The translations under genes were made by a program, and so were the position numbers. The notes beneath the pieces are model-generated. The model was not told where the DNA came from and ran no database searches. It worked only from the letters and a program-made list of their open reading frames with translations. Positions 21,189 through 31,326 of a stretch of DNA of 64,000 nt are shown one piece after another. The DNA comes from Actinomucor elegans. Its lineage: Eukaryota > Mucoromycota > Mucoromycetes > Mucorales > Mucoraceae. The stretch covers positions 1,178,001-1,242,000 of the forward strand of contig JAMSLZ010000001.1 of NCBI GenBank assembly GCA_026027325.1, written 5' to 3'. Numbering within the stretch: the stretch's first letter is position 1; each line of letters opens with the position of its first letter.

Positions 21189-22067
21189 TTAATCTTTCAA
21201 AAAGTTTTTCCAAATATTATATTCTCTATTTTTTTTTCTCCATTGATATTCCCTGAGATATAGAATTATGTCTTTCTTGTTTCTATTTCTAGGTATAATA
21301 CTTTGTTTTAATCCATTCCATGTTCCTTCTATGGTATTTGTATGAATTCCTGTTATAGGATCTTTAAAATGTTTTTTATGATTTACTGTTTTATGTTTAT
21401 ACCCAATTTTATTTAAATCATTATAACCTTTCCAACAATCTGTGTATATAGTTGTACCTTTCTTAATATACTTACTAATTATTTGATTAATATTCTCTAT
21501 ATTTCTTTCTTCAATAGGTTCTAAAAATACTTTTTTATTTTCATTTGTAACCTTATTCTTTAATCTACTTCTTTGTATTCCACCAATAACCCAAGCACCT
21601 TCAACTTTATGTCCCTTGTTATATTTTCTTTTTGCAATTTTAGTTTCATCAATTTCTACAATTTCATTTCTTCCACCTATTTTATTACTTGGTTTAATAA
21701 GTTGTTTATTCTTAATGTATTTTCTGAAAATTTTATTATATCTACTTACTGTATTTTTATCAATTTGTAAACTTGAGGATATAAAAGATGAGGGTGCTTT
21801 TCCTAAAAATAAATACAATATGTGTAACTGGATATTTAACGGTAATCTTAATTTACTAAATATTGTTCCTTTCAATGGTGATATAGCTTTTCTACATTTA
21901 TAATATTTACAAACATACAATTTTTTTTTCAAATTTAATTTCATATCATGTCCACATTCATTACATTTTTCAATCTTATTCACATAATTATTTTTAATTA
22001 AATATTCCAATGCATCATCTTCATTATCGAATATATGCTTCAAACTTTTATAAGATTCTATAAACAT
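21189..22067 (-). CDS. Merlin-3 transposase (ISXO2/IS1595-like DDE)
   Basis: 292 residues from ATG at 22067 (MFIESYKSL). Zinc ribbon (CNECGHDM... VCKYYKCRKAISPL) and DDE motifs EIDETKIAKRKY, IYTDCWKGYN and NTIEGTWNGLKQ are all present. Length matches the Merlin-1 protein (293) and no break is seen. The protein is clearly diverged from Merlin-1, so it is a separate family. Confidence 0.93.
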   Translation of the reverse strand: MFIESYKSLKHIFDNEDDALEYLIKNNYVNKIEKCNECGHDMKLNLKKKLYVCKYYKCRKAISPLKGTIFSKLRLPLNIQLHILYLFLGKAPSSFISSSLQIDKNTVSRYNKIFRKYIKNKQLIKPSNKIGGRNEIVEIDETKIAKRKYNKGHKVEGAWVIGGIQRSRLKNKVTNENKKVFLEPIEERNIENINQIISKYIKKGTTIYTDCWKGYNDLNKIGYKHKTVNHKKHFKDPITGIHTNTIEGTWNGLKQSIIPRNRNKKDIILYLREYQWRKKNREYNIWKNFLKD

Positions 22068-22774
22068 AATAGATAATAATATCTTGGGTATTTAATTTAA
22101 TAAATTATGAAAATTCAATTTTGATGAAAACAATTTTAATAATTCGGAGTTTAAATATAACCTGAGACCTATATGCAGATACATCCGAAATGTTGATAAT
22201 ATTGATTTAATTATAAAAAGATATGTAAAAAAAGGTACAACAATATATACGGATTTATGGAAAGGGTATAATAACTTGAAAAATATAGGATACAAACATT
22301 TAACTGTAAATCATTCAAAGCATTTTAAAGATCCAAATACAGGTGTGCATACAAATACAATCGAAGGCACATGGAATGGCTTAAAGCAAAGTATAATACC
22401 ACGAAATAGAAATAAAAAAGATATAGTATTGTATTTAAAAGAATATCAATGGCGTAAGAAAAATAGAGAGTATAACGTATGGAAAAAGTTTTTAAAGGAT
22501 TAATTTTAATTTACATAAAAAATACAAAAAATTGAATTTTTATATTTATTAAAAATATGATAGAAAATATATTGATAGTTATAAATGTGAAATGCATATT
22601 TGATATTCATTATTCTTATTACAAGGACCTGACTAAGTCAGTAAACTAGTCTATTTAAGACACAATGATTATGTAATAGATCAGAGACAATTGGGTATTA
22701 CATTATGAGTGGGATTAAATATATCTATTATAAAAAAATAAAAAAAATTGAAAAAGTAATAATATAAAAAAGAA

Positions 22775-23071
22775 ATGGATGAAATATTTAATATTATTGT
22801 AGATGATAAATATAAATACAATATTAAACGAAGTATAATTATAAAAGATATGAAAAAATATGATTTAGCAGAATACAAAATAAAGCAAAAAGATGGGTGT
22901 TATGAAATCTACATGAAAAAAAATGGTTCAAATAAAAGATTAAGAAAAGTATATGAATTTAAGACATATAATAAAGATAAAAACAAAGGTATAAAAAGAA
23001 AAACATTAGATAATAAGAATAATATGATACTTGATGAAATCGCACCCATCATGAAAAAACTTAAATTATAA
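22775..23071 (+). CDS. Merlin-1b accessory protein, 98 aa
   Basis: Same 98-residue protein as in Merlin-1a and Merlin-1c, in the same position after the transposase. The gene is intact although the element has taken two insertions. Function unknown; see the Merlin-1a entry for its conserved core. Confidence 0.75.
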   Translation: MDEIFNIIVDDKYKYNIKRSIIIKDMKKYDLAEYKIKQKDGCYEIYMKKNGSNKRLRKVYEFKTYNKDKNKGIKRKTLDNKNNMILDEIAPIMKKLKL

Positions 23072-23431
23072 TTTAAATATATTTTCTAAATTAAATTTTT
23101 CAATATATACTCCATTAATTTTAACATTTATATCATGCTGATAATTATTATCTAAATTAAATTTTTATTTTCTAAGTTTTTTATTTCTTCCTTCACAATG
23201 ATAAACATTTACAACTACTTAATATTTTTAACTTTCCTAAAAAATCAAGGCATAAATATAATGTTGCCTTTTTATCCATAAATAAAATGTTGGTTACTTG
23301 TTCTATTTTAGAATAAAATTTATTTATATTATTATTTGTATTCAAAAAAATCTATTATTTCCTAATTTTTTTATATATTGTACTATTTTGAACATATTTC
23401 TGTAATACTAAATGTTCTTCTTATTAATTGA

Positions 23432-24868
23432 TTAATTATTTTCTATTGATTTCCAATAATTCAAAATAGTATCATGTGATGTAAAATCTTTTTCTTTTAC
23501 CCATGAATTATGTTCTTTACCATACTTTTTCCATTTTACAAAATATTCATATAAGTTCTTTACTTTTTTGTGTTTAATTATATATTGTATTTCATATATA
23601 TTTTGATCATTATTACTAGTGATATCTTCCTCCATTTGATCCATAATATCTATATTCACTTCATTTATATTTAAATTATTTAAAAATTGATTTTGTAATG
23701 ATTTTATATCAACGATATTTTCTATTTTATATTGTGTTTTTAATGTTACTTCTTTATTCATTTCAATATTATTTTTATAATAATAATCAAAATTATCATT
23801 TAGCCATTTGTTGTAATGGGCATTTTCTTCAATTCCAAATAACTCTGTAAAATATTTTATGTTCAGTAATACTATTGCTAATTTTAGCTGTATATTATAT
23901 GTCTTATTATCTGTTATTCTAATCTTATTTTGTCCACTAAATCTTTTAAAAATACTACCTAATTCTGCAAAATATTTTTCTATTTTTGACCTTAATCCAC
24001 CTAATTCTTCATTGAATTTTTTTTCATCTATGGTTAATTCAACTCCTTTATCTTTTTTTATAGGATAGCAAAAATTTTTCAAGGATATATTAAATCCAAT
24101 ATTACTAAATTTTTCTATAAATTCTTTTACTGTGTTTTCATATAATCCATCAAAACATATACAATCTATTTCATTATAAAACTTATTGATATTTATGTCT
24201 AAAAGCATTTTATCATCAGTATTATTTCTACAAGGTAAGGAATCAGATATATAAACACATATTCTATTAATATCTATAATAAATTGTGTATTTAATCCAT
24301 TTCTTTTTAATTTATACGAGAATAACTCTTTTTTATCTAGATTAATATCTTGATATGTTATACGATTATGGTGACCATCAATTAGTAATGTTACATTATC
24401 TAACATCATTGGATTAAATTTCTTAGCACAAAGTAATCTCAATGTATGTGTAGAAAAACATTTTTCTAATTTATTATTTATCCATTTTTCCAATAAATCA
24501 TAATTATTTATATATAATGATTGATATAATTTATAAAAACTAGTAGATGGAATATACATTTCCATTTCATTTATAGATTTTCCATTTAATAAATGTTCTA
24601 ATAATATCAATACTTTATCTGCTGTTATATATGGACCTGGTAGTTTTATATTGTTACATAAATCTGTCAAAAATACAAATGGAGCAATACTTCCTAATTT
24701 AATATATATATTTTTTTTAATTCTATCAATATTTGGTATACTCGTTATTTTAGATCTATGATATTTCAATTCAACTTTATATATATATTCATTTTTCATA
24801 AATTTCCAATACCTATTGTAAATATTTCTGTATTCATTTTCAATTAATAAGTCTATATGAGTGTTCAT
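23432..24868 (-). CDS. RDC-a DDE transposase fused to a C-terminal chromodomain
   Basis: 478 residues from the first ATG (24868); the frame extends 14 codons upstream from a TTG, but ATG is preferred. Catalytic motifs are D164 (LLIDGHHNRI), D240 (CFDGLYEN) and E297 (RSKIEKYFAELGSIFKRF), the arrangement of the IS5/Harbinger-like DDE_Tnp_4 type. Residues 424-475 form a chromodomain (YEIQYIIKHK, YFVKWKKYGKEHNSW). The protein is identical to the RDC-b copy. Superfamily placement is by motif only. The 4-bp TSD does not fit the usual 3-bp Harbinger TSD. Confidence 0.85.
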   Translation of the reverse strand: MNTHIDLLIENEYRNIYNRYWKFMKNEYIYKVELKYHRSKITSIPNIDRIKKNIYIKLGSIAPFVFLTDLCNNIKLPGPYITADKVLILLEHLLNGKSINEMEMYIPSTSFYKLYQSLYINNYDLLEKWINNKLEKCFSTHTLRLLCAKKFNPMMLDNVTLLIDGHHNRITYQDINLDKKELFSYKLKRNGLNTQFIIDINRICVYISDSLPCRNNTDDKMLLDININKFYNEIDCICFDGLYENTVKEFIEKFSNIGFNISLKNFCYPIKKDKGVELTIDEKKFNEELGGLRSKIEKYFAELGSIFKRFSGQNKIRITDNKTYNIQLKLAIVLLNIKYFTELFGIEENAHYNKWLNDNFDYYYKNNIEMNKEVTLKTQYKIENIVDIKSLQNQFLNNLNINEVNIDIMDQMEEDITSNNDQNIYEIQYIIKHKKVKNLYEYFVKWKKYGKEHNSWVKEKDFTSHDTILNYWKSIENN

Positions 24869-24958
24869 AAACAAATAAAATGATGTATTTTTATATAAAG
24901 AGAAATTCAATTTTTAATATTTTCTATATTTAATAAACTTTTATTTATATATGAAAAT

Positions 24959-25327
24959 TCAATTTTTAATATTTTCTATATTTTCCAAGAACTTATGATT
25001 TCTTTTTGCATAATCTAACCATGATTTAAAATTATAAATTTCTTTAATACTAACATATCCTTTTCTTAAACACCAGGATTTGAAATATTCATTTCTAACT
25101 TTTTCGTTATCATCTAAAATTGTTTTTATCACTAAATTGGCATGGATATTTGTATTGTTTTCACCAACATCATAGAAAGGACCACTATATAAAATTTTAT
25201 CAATATTTTTTATATTTCCAACCCATTGCAGTATTTTCTTGTTTAATATTTCGGATGATTTATTCTTGACATCTTTTTTTTCAGGATTTAGAGTTAAAAC
25301 CACAGCATAATAATAGATTTTTTCCAT
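24959..25327 (-). CDS. RDC-a small Rep-like (HUH endonuclease-like) protein
   Basis: 122 residues from ATG at 25327, upstream of the transposase on the same strand. YYYAVVLTLNPEKKD resembles motif I of rolling-circle Rep domains. GENNTNIHANLVI resembles the metal-binding motif II but has Asn for the first His. WLDYAKRNHKF resembles the Tyr motif III. Length fits a bare HUH domain without a helicase. The order and spacing support the reading, but the degenerate motif II makes it uncertain. Identical in RDC-b. Confidence 0.45.
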   Translation of the reverse strand: MEKIYYYAVVLTLNPEKKDVKNKSSEILNKKILQWVGNIKNIDKILYSGPFYDVGENNTNIHANLVIKTILDDNEKVRNEYFKSWCLRKGYVSIKEIYNFKSWLDYAKRNHKFLENIENIKN

Positions 25328-25349
25328 TAAATATAATATTGATGTTATT

Positions 25350-25562
25350 TTAAAAATAATTCTCAAATATTATAGATACTTTTATATTTTCCAAAATATC
25401 ATGCCAAGAATTAGATGCCAAGGAAGTTGTTTTTAGATTTCTCAATGTGATTAAACGCAATGGAAGTCTAAAAATAGGACAAGATAAACATTTACAACTA
25501 CTTAATATTTTTAACTTTCCTAAAAAATCAAGGCATAAATATAATGTTGCCTTTTTATCCAT
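25350..25562 (-). CDS. RDC-a possible small protein spanning the repeat boundary
   Basis: 70 residues from ATG at 25562, beginning inside the 220-bp direct repeat and continuing into the unique interior. It has a hydrophobic start and two Cys close together (CKCLSC). I recognise no family. It is kept in both RDC copies, but those are identical, so this is not evidence of selection. It may be fortuitous. Confidence 0.3.
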   Translation of the reverse strand: MDKKATLYLCLDFLGKLKILSSCKCLSCPIFRLPLRLITLRNLKTTSLASNSWHDILENIKVSIIFENYF

Positions 25563-26088
25563 AAATAAAATGTTGGTTACTTGTTCTATTTTAGAATAAA
25601 ATTTATTTATATTATTATTTGTATTCAAAAAAATCTATTATTTCCTAATTTTTTTATATATTGTACTATTTTGAACATATTTCTGTAATACTAAATGTTC
25701 TTCAATATCTATTTCTAATAAATTTTCATTATATTCATCATATGAGAAACATTTTAAATATAATTTTATTGTTATTATATATTTTTAATTAATATTTTTA
25801 TTATCTATTACTTGATATATAAAATTAAATAGTTTTAATAGAAAAAGAAAATAAAATATTGAAAATAAAGGAAAAAGTAGAATTTATGATAAAAATATGA
25901 AAAAAAGAATGATTTTAGAAATTAGTAATTGTAATTATTTAAATACTTTTTGATATATTTATTGGTCATATTAAAAGCTTAAAAAACAAAAAATGTTAAG
26001 CATTTCCCTATGAAGTGTAAAATAAAATATTATGTATTATTAGTATAAATTAAATCTGAGACCTCGTTTGGTAATCACCCCCGAACTT

Positions 26089-26246
26089 TTATCTATATTC
26101 TCGTTATTTGGCTTTCCAAAGATCTTGAATTCGGATAATGGTGCAGAGTTCACAGCTGATATTGTAGCAAAAATGATTGAGATGAGTGGCATTGATCGAA
26201 GACTTTCATTACCATACTCTCCTACGGGTAACTCGGTAAACGAAGC
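26089..26246 (+). pseudogene. Gypsy-A Pol, integrase core with second catalytic Asp and Glu
   Basis: Open frame LLSIFSLFGFPKILNSDNGAEF (second Asp in NSDNG) to NSVNEA (catalytic Glu). It joins 19484 upstream and 26554 downstream in frame; GAAGC at 26242-26246 is the TSD of the solo LTR. The integrase triad is therefore complete across the breaks. Confidence 0.9.
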
Positions 26247-26548
26247 TGCGGTAAAATTAAAATATAAAAGCAGGTAGTAAGTCGATTATAACTTGGTTAT
26301 AGTTTATTCAACTTAAATGTGATTAATTCTTTCTAACTAGTTTTTCTAGCTTGTATTTATACTCGTTGAATTGTGACTGAAGGTTATTTACTTGTGTTCA
26401 TATAAAAAGTATAAGAAGGACGTATCTCTGTTTAAGGACTGTATCGCTGTATAAGGTAATCAATGATGCTTTAGTATGTATGTGCTACAGCTAGGGCGCA
26501 CAGGCCTCTAGTCTGTCTGTACTTCAATTATGTGGCTATTTCACCACA
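26247..26548. repeat. Solo LTR, family T (302 bp)
   Basis: TGCGGTAAAATTAAA...ATTTCACCACA with the 5-bp TSD GAAGC at 26242-26246 and 26549-26553. A nearly identical copy is at 38078-38379 and a fragment at 58293-58386. No internal element sequence. Confidence 0.93.
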
Positions 26549-26553
26549 GAAGC

Positions 26554-27053
26554 ATATGTCGGCTTGGCAAAACGTACAATTGTTAAGGAATTACGCGGTA
26601 AAGGCGCTGACTGGGATTATTATTTGAATTATTGTCAATACGCTATGAATTGTAAATACGCACGGTTACATAAGTCTCGTCCTTATACAGTGTTATTCAA
26701 TAGACAACCAAATGGCTTTGAAGACTACTCAAATACTAAACCTGTATTGCAACTAGAAGAAACTGACACGAAAATGATTGATGAAAAATTCAAATTTGTC
26801 AATGAAGTCGTTATACCAGCATTGTCTAAACGCATAAGAGATACGCAAGAACGTGATCACGACAGATTCGTAAAAACGCATAGGATTGTAACTAAGCAGT
26901 TTCCTGTTGGAAGTAAAGTTATGATTAAGAATGTAACACGATTAAGCAAATTAGATGCGCGTAATCTCGGTCCATTTTATATACATGGAATCACAAAGAA
27001 CGGTAGCTATATCTTGAAAGATAAAGCGGGTACTCTCTTATCTAGAGATGTAC
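26554..27053 (+). pseudogene. Gypsy-A Pol, integrase C-terminal part
   Basis: About 166 open codons from YVGLAKRTIVKEL to LLSRDV: the end of the catalytic core and the C-terminal DNA-binding part (VGSKVMIKNV, LGPFYIHGITKNGSYILKD). The TGA seen at 27059 belongs to the Gypsy-D LTR. The frame resumes at 31669. Confidence 0.9.
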
Positions 27054-27390
27054 TGTCATGAACCAATCATTAGTCCACGTGCTTCCAAGACATCCATGCA
27101 TCACGTCACGTTACCATGACTCATGTTTCTAGTTTCAGACGCGTAATCTGAAACCGTGAGATTGTTTCAGTCAGTGAAACAATCACCAATCAGACCCATG
27201 TTCCAAGTTGATTAAGTAATCCATGTTTCATCATTGAAAAGGTATAAATAAGATCTACATTTGTAGCCATCTTTACCTTTGTCAATTATCCTAGTCTTAA
27301 CCCTAGTCATATTACTACTCAAATAAACTTACCTTTACCACTTACACTTGTCGATATTCTGTCCACGCCTTGTATAGCCAGTACCTGACA
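27054..27390 (+). repeat. Gypsy-D 5' LTR
   Basis: 337 bp, TGTCATGAACC...GTACCTGACA. It matches 31327-31663 throughout by eye and, inverted, 59505-59841 (Gypsy-E). It contains TATAAATAAG about 100 bp before its end, a plausible TATA element. The leader 27391-27498 has repeated CAAGTCAAG words and no coding sequence. Confidence 0.95.
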
Positions 27391-27498
27391 TTATAATTGA
27401 CCAAAAAACTTTTATCGCAAGTACATCAAGAACTCAAGTCAAGCCTTTGATAATCCAAGCCAAGCCTTCAAGAACCCAAGTCAAGTCTTTTTCAGATC

Positions 27499-30400
27499 AT
27501 GTCTCTCTCTGAAGATCAACTCCAGACCCTCAACAACATGGTAGCTCAAGTCCATCACCTCCAAGAAATGGTACCATGCCAGGTTGATGCGATGAATGAA
27601 CAGATCGTTGAAATCAAGTCCATTGTACAACAATGTGAAACAAGAAGCAGGGAATTGTATGATATTATCAATCACATGCAGAAAAACCTGAACGCCGCCC
27701 CTTCCACTGCCAGTGCCAACGTCAACATTCGCCTCCCCACCCCTTTCGCGGGTAAATCTTCCCTATGTGGCACGTACTTCTCACAACTGGCCCTCTACTT
27801 TGCCGGGAACCCCACTTATGATACGGATGAGAAGAAAATCTTACTTGCCATCTCCTGCCTGACTGGGCCTCCGTACAATTATATGGAACCCTTCTTGTCT
27901 AAGATCAGTGCACCTGCCCAAGAGAAACCCGAGGTTTTAACCAACTACCAGTTGTTCACTGACACCATAACCAACGCCTATGGAGACTCCGACCCTACCG
28001 TCAGAGCTGAAGCATCTTTGCGTCGCCTGCACCAGACCAGCTCAACAACCATGTATGCCACTGAATTCCGTCGTCTAGCTTCCCTCGTCGAATGGAACAA
28101 CGCTGCCCTGGTATCCCAATTCAAGGTGAACCTCCGTGACATTGTACAAGATGAATTGGCCAGGCGACCCACCATAACAAACCTTGAGGATCTCATTTCT
28201 GAGGCCATTGATATCGACAACCGGCTGTTCCAAAGACAGCGTATTAAACAATCCACTACTCCTACCATTGCTACTCCCATGGAAATCGACACAACCACAA
28301 CTTCAGGTAGTCGCCACTCTCGCAATCAAGTCAACCAGGAGGAGCGTGAGCGAAGAGCTAACGATAAGGCCTGCTACTATTGTGGTGCAAAGGGACACTT
28401 CAGCAACAACTGCCCTGCCAAGAAATCACGCGGCCACATCTCCACTATTCTCATGGATAACAGCCAAGAACAAGATGGCCCCAATCCCCAAGGCCACCAC
28501 GTCAACTCACTATTATCTGCAATCACAATACCATTCGAAAAAACAGACGAGGTCACAGTGATTGAAGACGACCTTCATGCCGTCAAGATCAAGATTAAGC
28601 ATCATTCCAACGAACGTATCAATTTTCCAGTTCGCATTGGGGGTACTACTCCCGGCTCCCACGCGTTGTTACAAGCTAACATCGATACTGGTGCGTGTAT
28701 GAATGTCATCTCAAGCAAGGTTGCCACCAAGTTAGGACTCTCTATTCGTCAGGCGACTGGTCAAAACTTCATCATTGCCAATGGCACAGTGGTCAAATCC
28801 CTTGGCGAATGCACAACCAAGATGCGCATCGTCAACTGCATCCACCATAGTGAACCCATTACATTTTGGGTAATGGAAACCCCCGTATCTGATGTTATTC
28901 TGGGTATGCCATGGCTGTTCAAGCACGACATCACCGTCCAAACCAAGAACAAGACCTCCTGGATTAACTGTGACCCATCAATTTGTTGCGAAAATGAACC
29001 TATCGAACCTACCGAACTTTTCCCAAGCACTCCTAGCACCCCTCTACCTACTTATCAGGAATTTAGTAACGAAGCTGAAGGTTTTTCGTTCAGTCCACAA
29101 GTTAAAGGACCTTCCCCTATTACTCTCTCGTACCCTTCTTACACCAAATTAAATAAAACTGAGTTTCCCTGGTATACCTCAAGTCCCAATGAAATCAATA
29201 AGTTAAAGAATCACTCAACACATATGCCACAAGTCATTGCCATAGTATCTTCGGCCAAGACATCTACGAATGAGGACAAAGAAGTTCAAGTACCAGTGAA
29301 ATACCAAGAGTTTTGGAAAGTCTTCTCAAAGACCGAAGCAGCTAAGTTACCACCCCACCGTTCATATGACCACAAGATCCCACTCAAAGATGACACCAAT
29401 GTCCCTTATGGTCCCATGTATTCTATGTCCAAGTTAGAGTTGGAAACCCTCCACGACTACATTCAGGAAAACCTCGCTAAAGGCTTCATCCGACGTTCGG
29501 AATCACCAGCAGGAGCCCCCGTACTCTTTGTAAAGAAAAAAGATGGCTCCCTACGACTTTGTATTGACTACCGAGGACTAAACAAGATCACTATTGCATC
29601 ACCAACTGTCCTGCCACTAATATCAGAAACATTAGACAGACTAAACCAAGCCAGAATATTCAGTAAACTTGATATGGTTGGAGCTTACAACCTCATTCGT
29701 ATCGCACCTGGAGATGAATGGAAAACAGCTTTCATATGCCGTTACGGCCATTTTGAATACACTGTCATGGGATTTGGACTATGCTCAGCACCAGCCACGT
29801 TTCAAGCTTTTGTTAATGACATCCTTAGAGATCACCTCGACCAGTTCCTGGTAGTGTACTTAGATGACATTCTCATTTTCAGTAATACGCAAGAAGAACA
29901 CGACCAACACGTACGCATTGTATTACAAAAACTTCAAAATGCCCATTTGTCTCTCAAGATAGAAAAGTGTGAATTCGATGTTACCAGAGTCAGCTTTCTC
30001 GGCTTCATTGTAAGCACTGACGGTATTTCCATGGACCCCGAAAAGATTAAGTCCATCCGCGAATGGACACCATGTCGTAGTGTACACGATATCCAAGTCT
30101 TCCTAGGCCTCACGAATTTTTATCGACGTTTCATAAAAGACTATTCCAAGATTTGCCACCCACTGACATCGCTCCTCAAAAAGGACGCCAAGTTCCACTG
30201 GTCATCGTCAGCTGAAGCCGCCTTCAACACACTTAAACTAGCTATTACTTCCGACCCTATTCTGCGACACTACAATGACTCACTACCTTGCATCCTCGAA
30301 ACAGATGCTTCTGATTATGCTATCGGTGCTGTATGTAGTCAAGTCAGTCCGGATGGCCTACCGCACCCGATTGCCTTCTACTCTCGTAAGCTGTTACCAG

Positions 30401-31314
30401 CTGAACAAAACTACCAAGTCCACGATAAGGAACTCCTTGCCATCATAGCCGCATTCAAGCACTGGCGCCCCTACTTAGAATTCTCTCGCCAAGCTACTGT
30501 TGTACTCACAGACCATAAAAACCTTGAATATTTTACCACTACTCGTAGTCTTAGTCGTCGCCAAGTGCGTTGGGCCGAGATCTTAGCCGATTACAATTTT
30601 GTTATTCAATACAGACCTGGAAAACAGAATGGCGCTGCTGATGCTTTGTCCAGGAGAGACAAACCGCTTATTGAGGGGAACGAACCCAGGGGTAAAACGC
30701 CTATGATATTGTTAGACCCAAGTAAAGTCATCATCAACACTGTCAAGTCAATGCCCATAGAAATTGAATCGAATGAAATTCTTACGTGTATCAAGCAAGA
30801 GATAGATCAGGATACATACTTTGGTCCCATAGTGGCTCTAATCAAGAAAGACCCCAACGGTCCAAACATACCTACCAAGTACTCATATCAAGACCATATG
30901 TTGTTCCATGAGGGCGCACTCTGCGTACCAGATAACAACCATATCAAGAAACTCATTTTAGAAGAATGCCACGATTCTCCAGCTGCAGGTCATTTCGGCA
31001 TAGCAAAAACCTACGAACTTGTTACCAGGAACTACTATTGGCCCACACTTAGGAAATACATCAAGGACTATGTCTCTGGATGCGATACATGCATACGCAA
31101 CAAAAACCACCATGAATTCGAAGTAGAAAAAATTATCGATTCACGTATCCACCGAAACCAGCTGCAATACCTAGTCCATTGGAAAGAATACAATGTAATG
31201 GATCGTACCTGGGAACCACTCAAGAACCTCTCCCATTGTCAAGACCTTATCAAGAAATTCCACGTACAACATCCAAGTCGACCCCATAGCAATCTCAACA
31301 GAGCTCGATCCTAA
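27499..31314 (+). CDS. Gypsy-D Gag-Pol lacking the integrase catalytic core
   Basis: 1271 residues from ATG. Gag has a CCHC knuckle near 291 (CYYCGAKGHFSNNC). The protease has DTGA near 395, reverse transcriptase YLDD near 786 and RNase H ETDAS near 933. The HHCC finger near 1157-1200 ends CDTCIRNKNHH and runs straight into EFEVEKIIDS, the chromodomain (about 1206-1257). In Gypsy-E the same two points are separated by an extra 936 bp encoding the D-D-E integrase core. The deletion is exactly 312 codons and lies between copies of a 9-bp word, so the frame is kept. No stop is present. Confidence 0.95.
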   Translation: MSLSEDQLQTLNNMVAQVHHLQEMVPCQVDAMNEQIVEIKSIVQQCETRSRELYDIINHMQKNLNAAPSTASANVNIRLPTPFAGKSSLCGTYFSQLALYFAGNPTYDTDEKKILLAISCLTGPPYNYMEPFLSKISAPAQEKPEVLTNYQLFTDTITNAYGDSDPTVRAEASLRRLHQTSSTTMYATEFRRLASLVEWNNAALVSQFKVNLRDIVQDELARRPTITNLEDLISEAIDIDNRLFQRQRIKQSTTPTIATPMEIDTTTTSGSRHSRNQVNQEERERRANDKACYYCGAKGHFSNNCPAKKSRGHISTILMDNSQEQDGPNPQGHHVNSLLSAITIPFEKTDEVTVIEDDLHAVKIKIKHHSNERINFPVRIGGTTPGSHALLQANIDTGACMNVISSKVATKLGLSIRQATGQNFIIANGTVVKSLGECTTKMRIVNCIHHSEPITFWVMETPVSDVILGMPWLFKHDITVQTKNKTSWINCDPSICCENEPIEPTELFPSTPSTPLPTYQEFSNEAEGFSFSPQVKGPSPITLSYPSYTKLNKTEFPWYTSSPNEINKLKNHSTHMPQVIAIVSSAKTSTNEDKEVQVPVKYQEFWKVFSKTEAAKLPPHRSYDHKIPLKDDTNVPYGPMYSMSKLELETLHDYIQENLAKGFIRRSESPAGAPVLFVKKKDGSLRLCIDYRGLNKITIASPTVLPLISETLDRLNQARIFSKLDMVGAYNLIRIAPGDEWKTAFICRYGHFEYTVMGFGLCSAPATFQAFVNDILRDHLDQFLVVYLDDILIFSNTQEEHDQHVRIVLQKLQNAHLSLKIEKCEFDVTRVSFLGFIVSTDGISMDPEKIKSIREWTPCRSVHDIQVFLGLTNFYRRFIKDYSKICHPLTSLLKKDAKFHWSSSAEAAFNTLKLAITSDPILRHYNDSLPCILETDASDYAIGAVCSQVSPDGLPHPIAFYSRKLLPAEQNYQVHDKELLAIIAAFKHWRPYLEFSRQATVVLTDHKNLEYFTTTRSLSRRQVRWAEILADYNFVIQYRPGKQNGAADALSRRDKPLIEGNEPRGKTPMILLDPSKVIINTVKSMPIEIESNEILTCIKQEIDQDTYFGPIVALIKKDPNGPNIPTKYSYQDHMLFHEGALCVPDNNHIKKLILEECHDSPAAGHFGIAKTYELVTRNYYWPTLRKYIKDYVSGCDTCIRNKNHHEFEVEKIIDSRIHRNQLQYLVHWKEYNVMDRTWEPLKNLSHCQDLIKKFHVQHPSRPHSNLNRARS

Positions 31315-31326
31315 GAAGGGAGATCA

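Larger units (their letters stand above)
20189..22186 (-). mobile_element. Merlin-3 DNA transposon
   Basis: 1998 bp, 8-bp TSD GAAATGTT at 20181-20188 and 22187-22194, inserted in the Merlin-1b transposase gene. Ends GGGTCATTATGCATC and GGATGTATCTGCATA are imperfect inverted repeats sharing a TCTCA block. It carries a related transposase but a different second gene from Merlin-1 and Merlin-2. Confidence 0.92.
19616..22503 (+). pseudogene. Merlin-1b transposase, split by Merlin-3
   Basis: Coding parts 19616-20188 and 22195-22503 join in frame at ERNV/DNID once Merlin-3 and one GAAATGTT copy are removed. Zinc ribbon and D141 lie in the first part; D211 (YTDLWKGY) and E248 (NTIEGTW) in the second. 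The end KKNREYNVWKKFLKD is intact, unlike Merlin-1a. The protein would be complete but for the insertion. Confidence 0.92.
23200..25702 (-). mobile_element. RDC-a, element with Rep-like and DDE-chromodomain genes
   Basis: 2503 bp inserted in the tail of Merlin-1b with 4-bp TSD CAAT (23196-23199 and 25703-25706). The uninterrupted target is seen in Merlin-1c near 63196. 220-bp direct repeats lie at 23200-23419 and 25483-25702. The outermost tips AAGAACATTTA and GATAAACATTTA are imperfect inverted repeats. Coordinates mirror RDC-b base for base (sum 69728), so there is no length change between copies. Confidence 0.9.
19485..26080 (+). mobile_element. Merlin-1b DNA transposon carrying Merlin-3 and RDC-a
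   Basis: 8-bp TSD CCGAACTT at 19477-19484 and 26081-26088. Ends GGATGTATCCC and GGTAATCACCC as in Merlin-1a. Subtracting Merlin-3 plus its TSD (2006 bp) and RDC-a plus its TSD (2507 bp) leaves 2083 bp, the length of Merlin-1c. Both parts of the element read like the other copies. The stretch 25703-26080 is non-coding Merlin tail. Confidence 0.94.
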
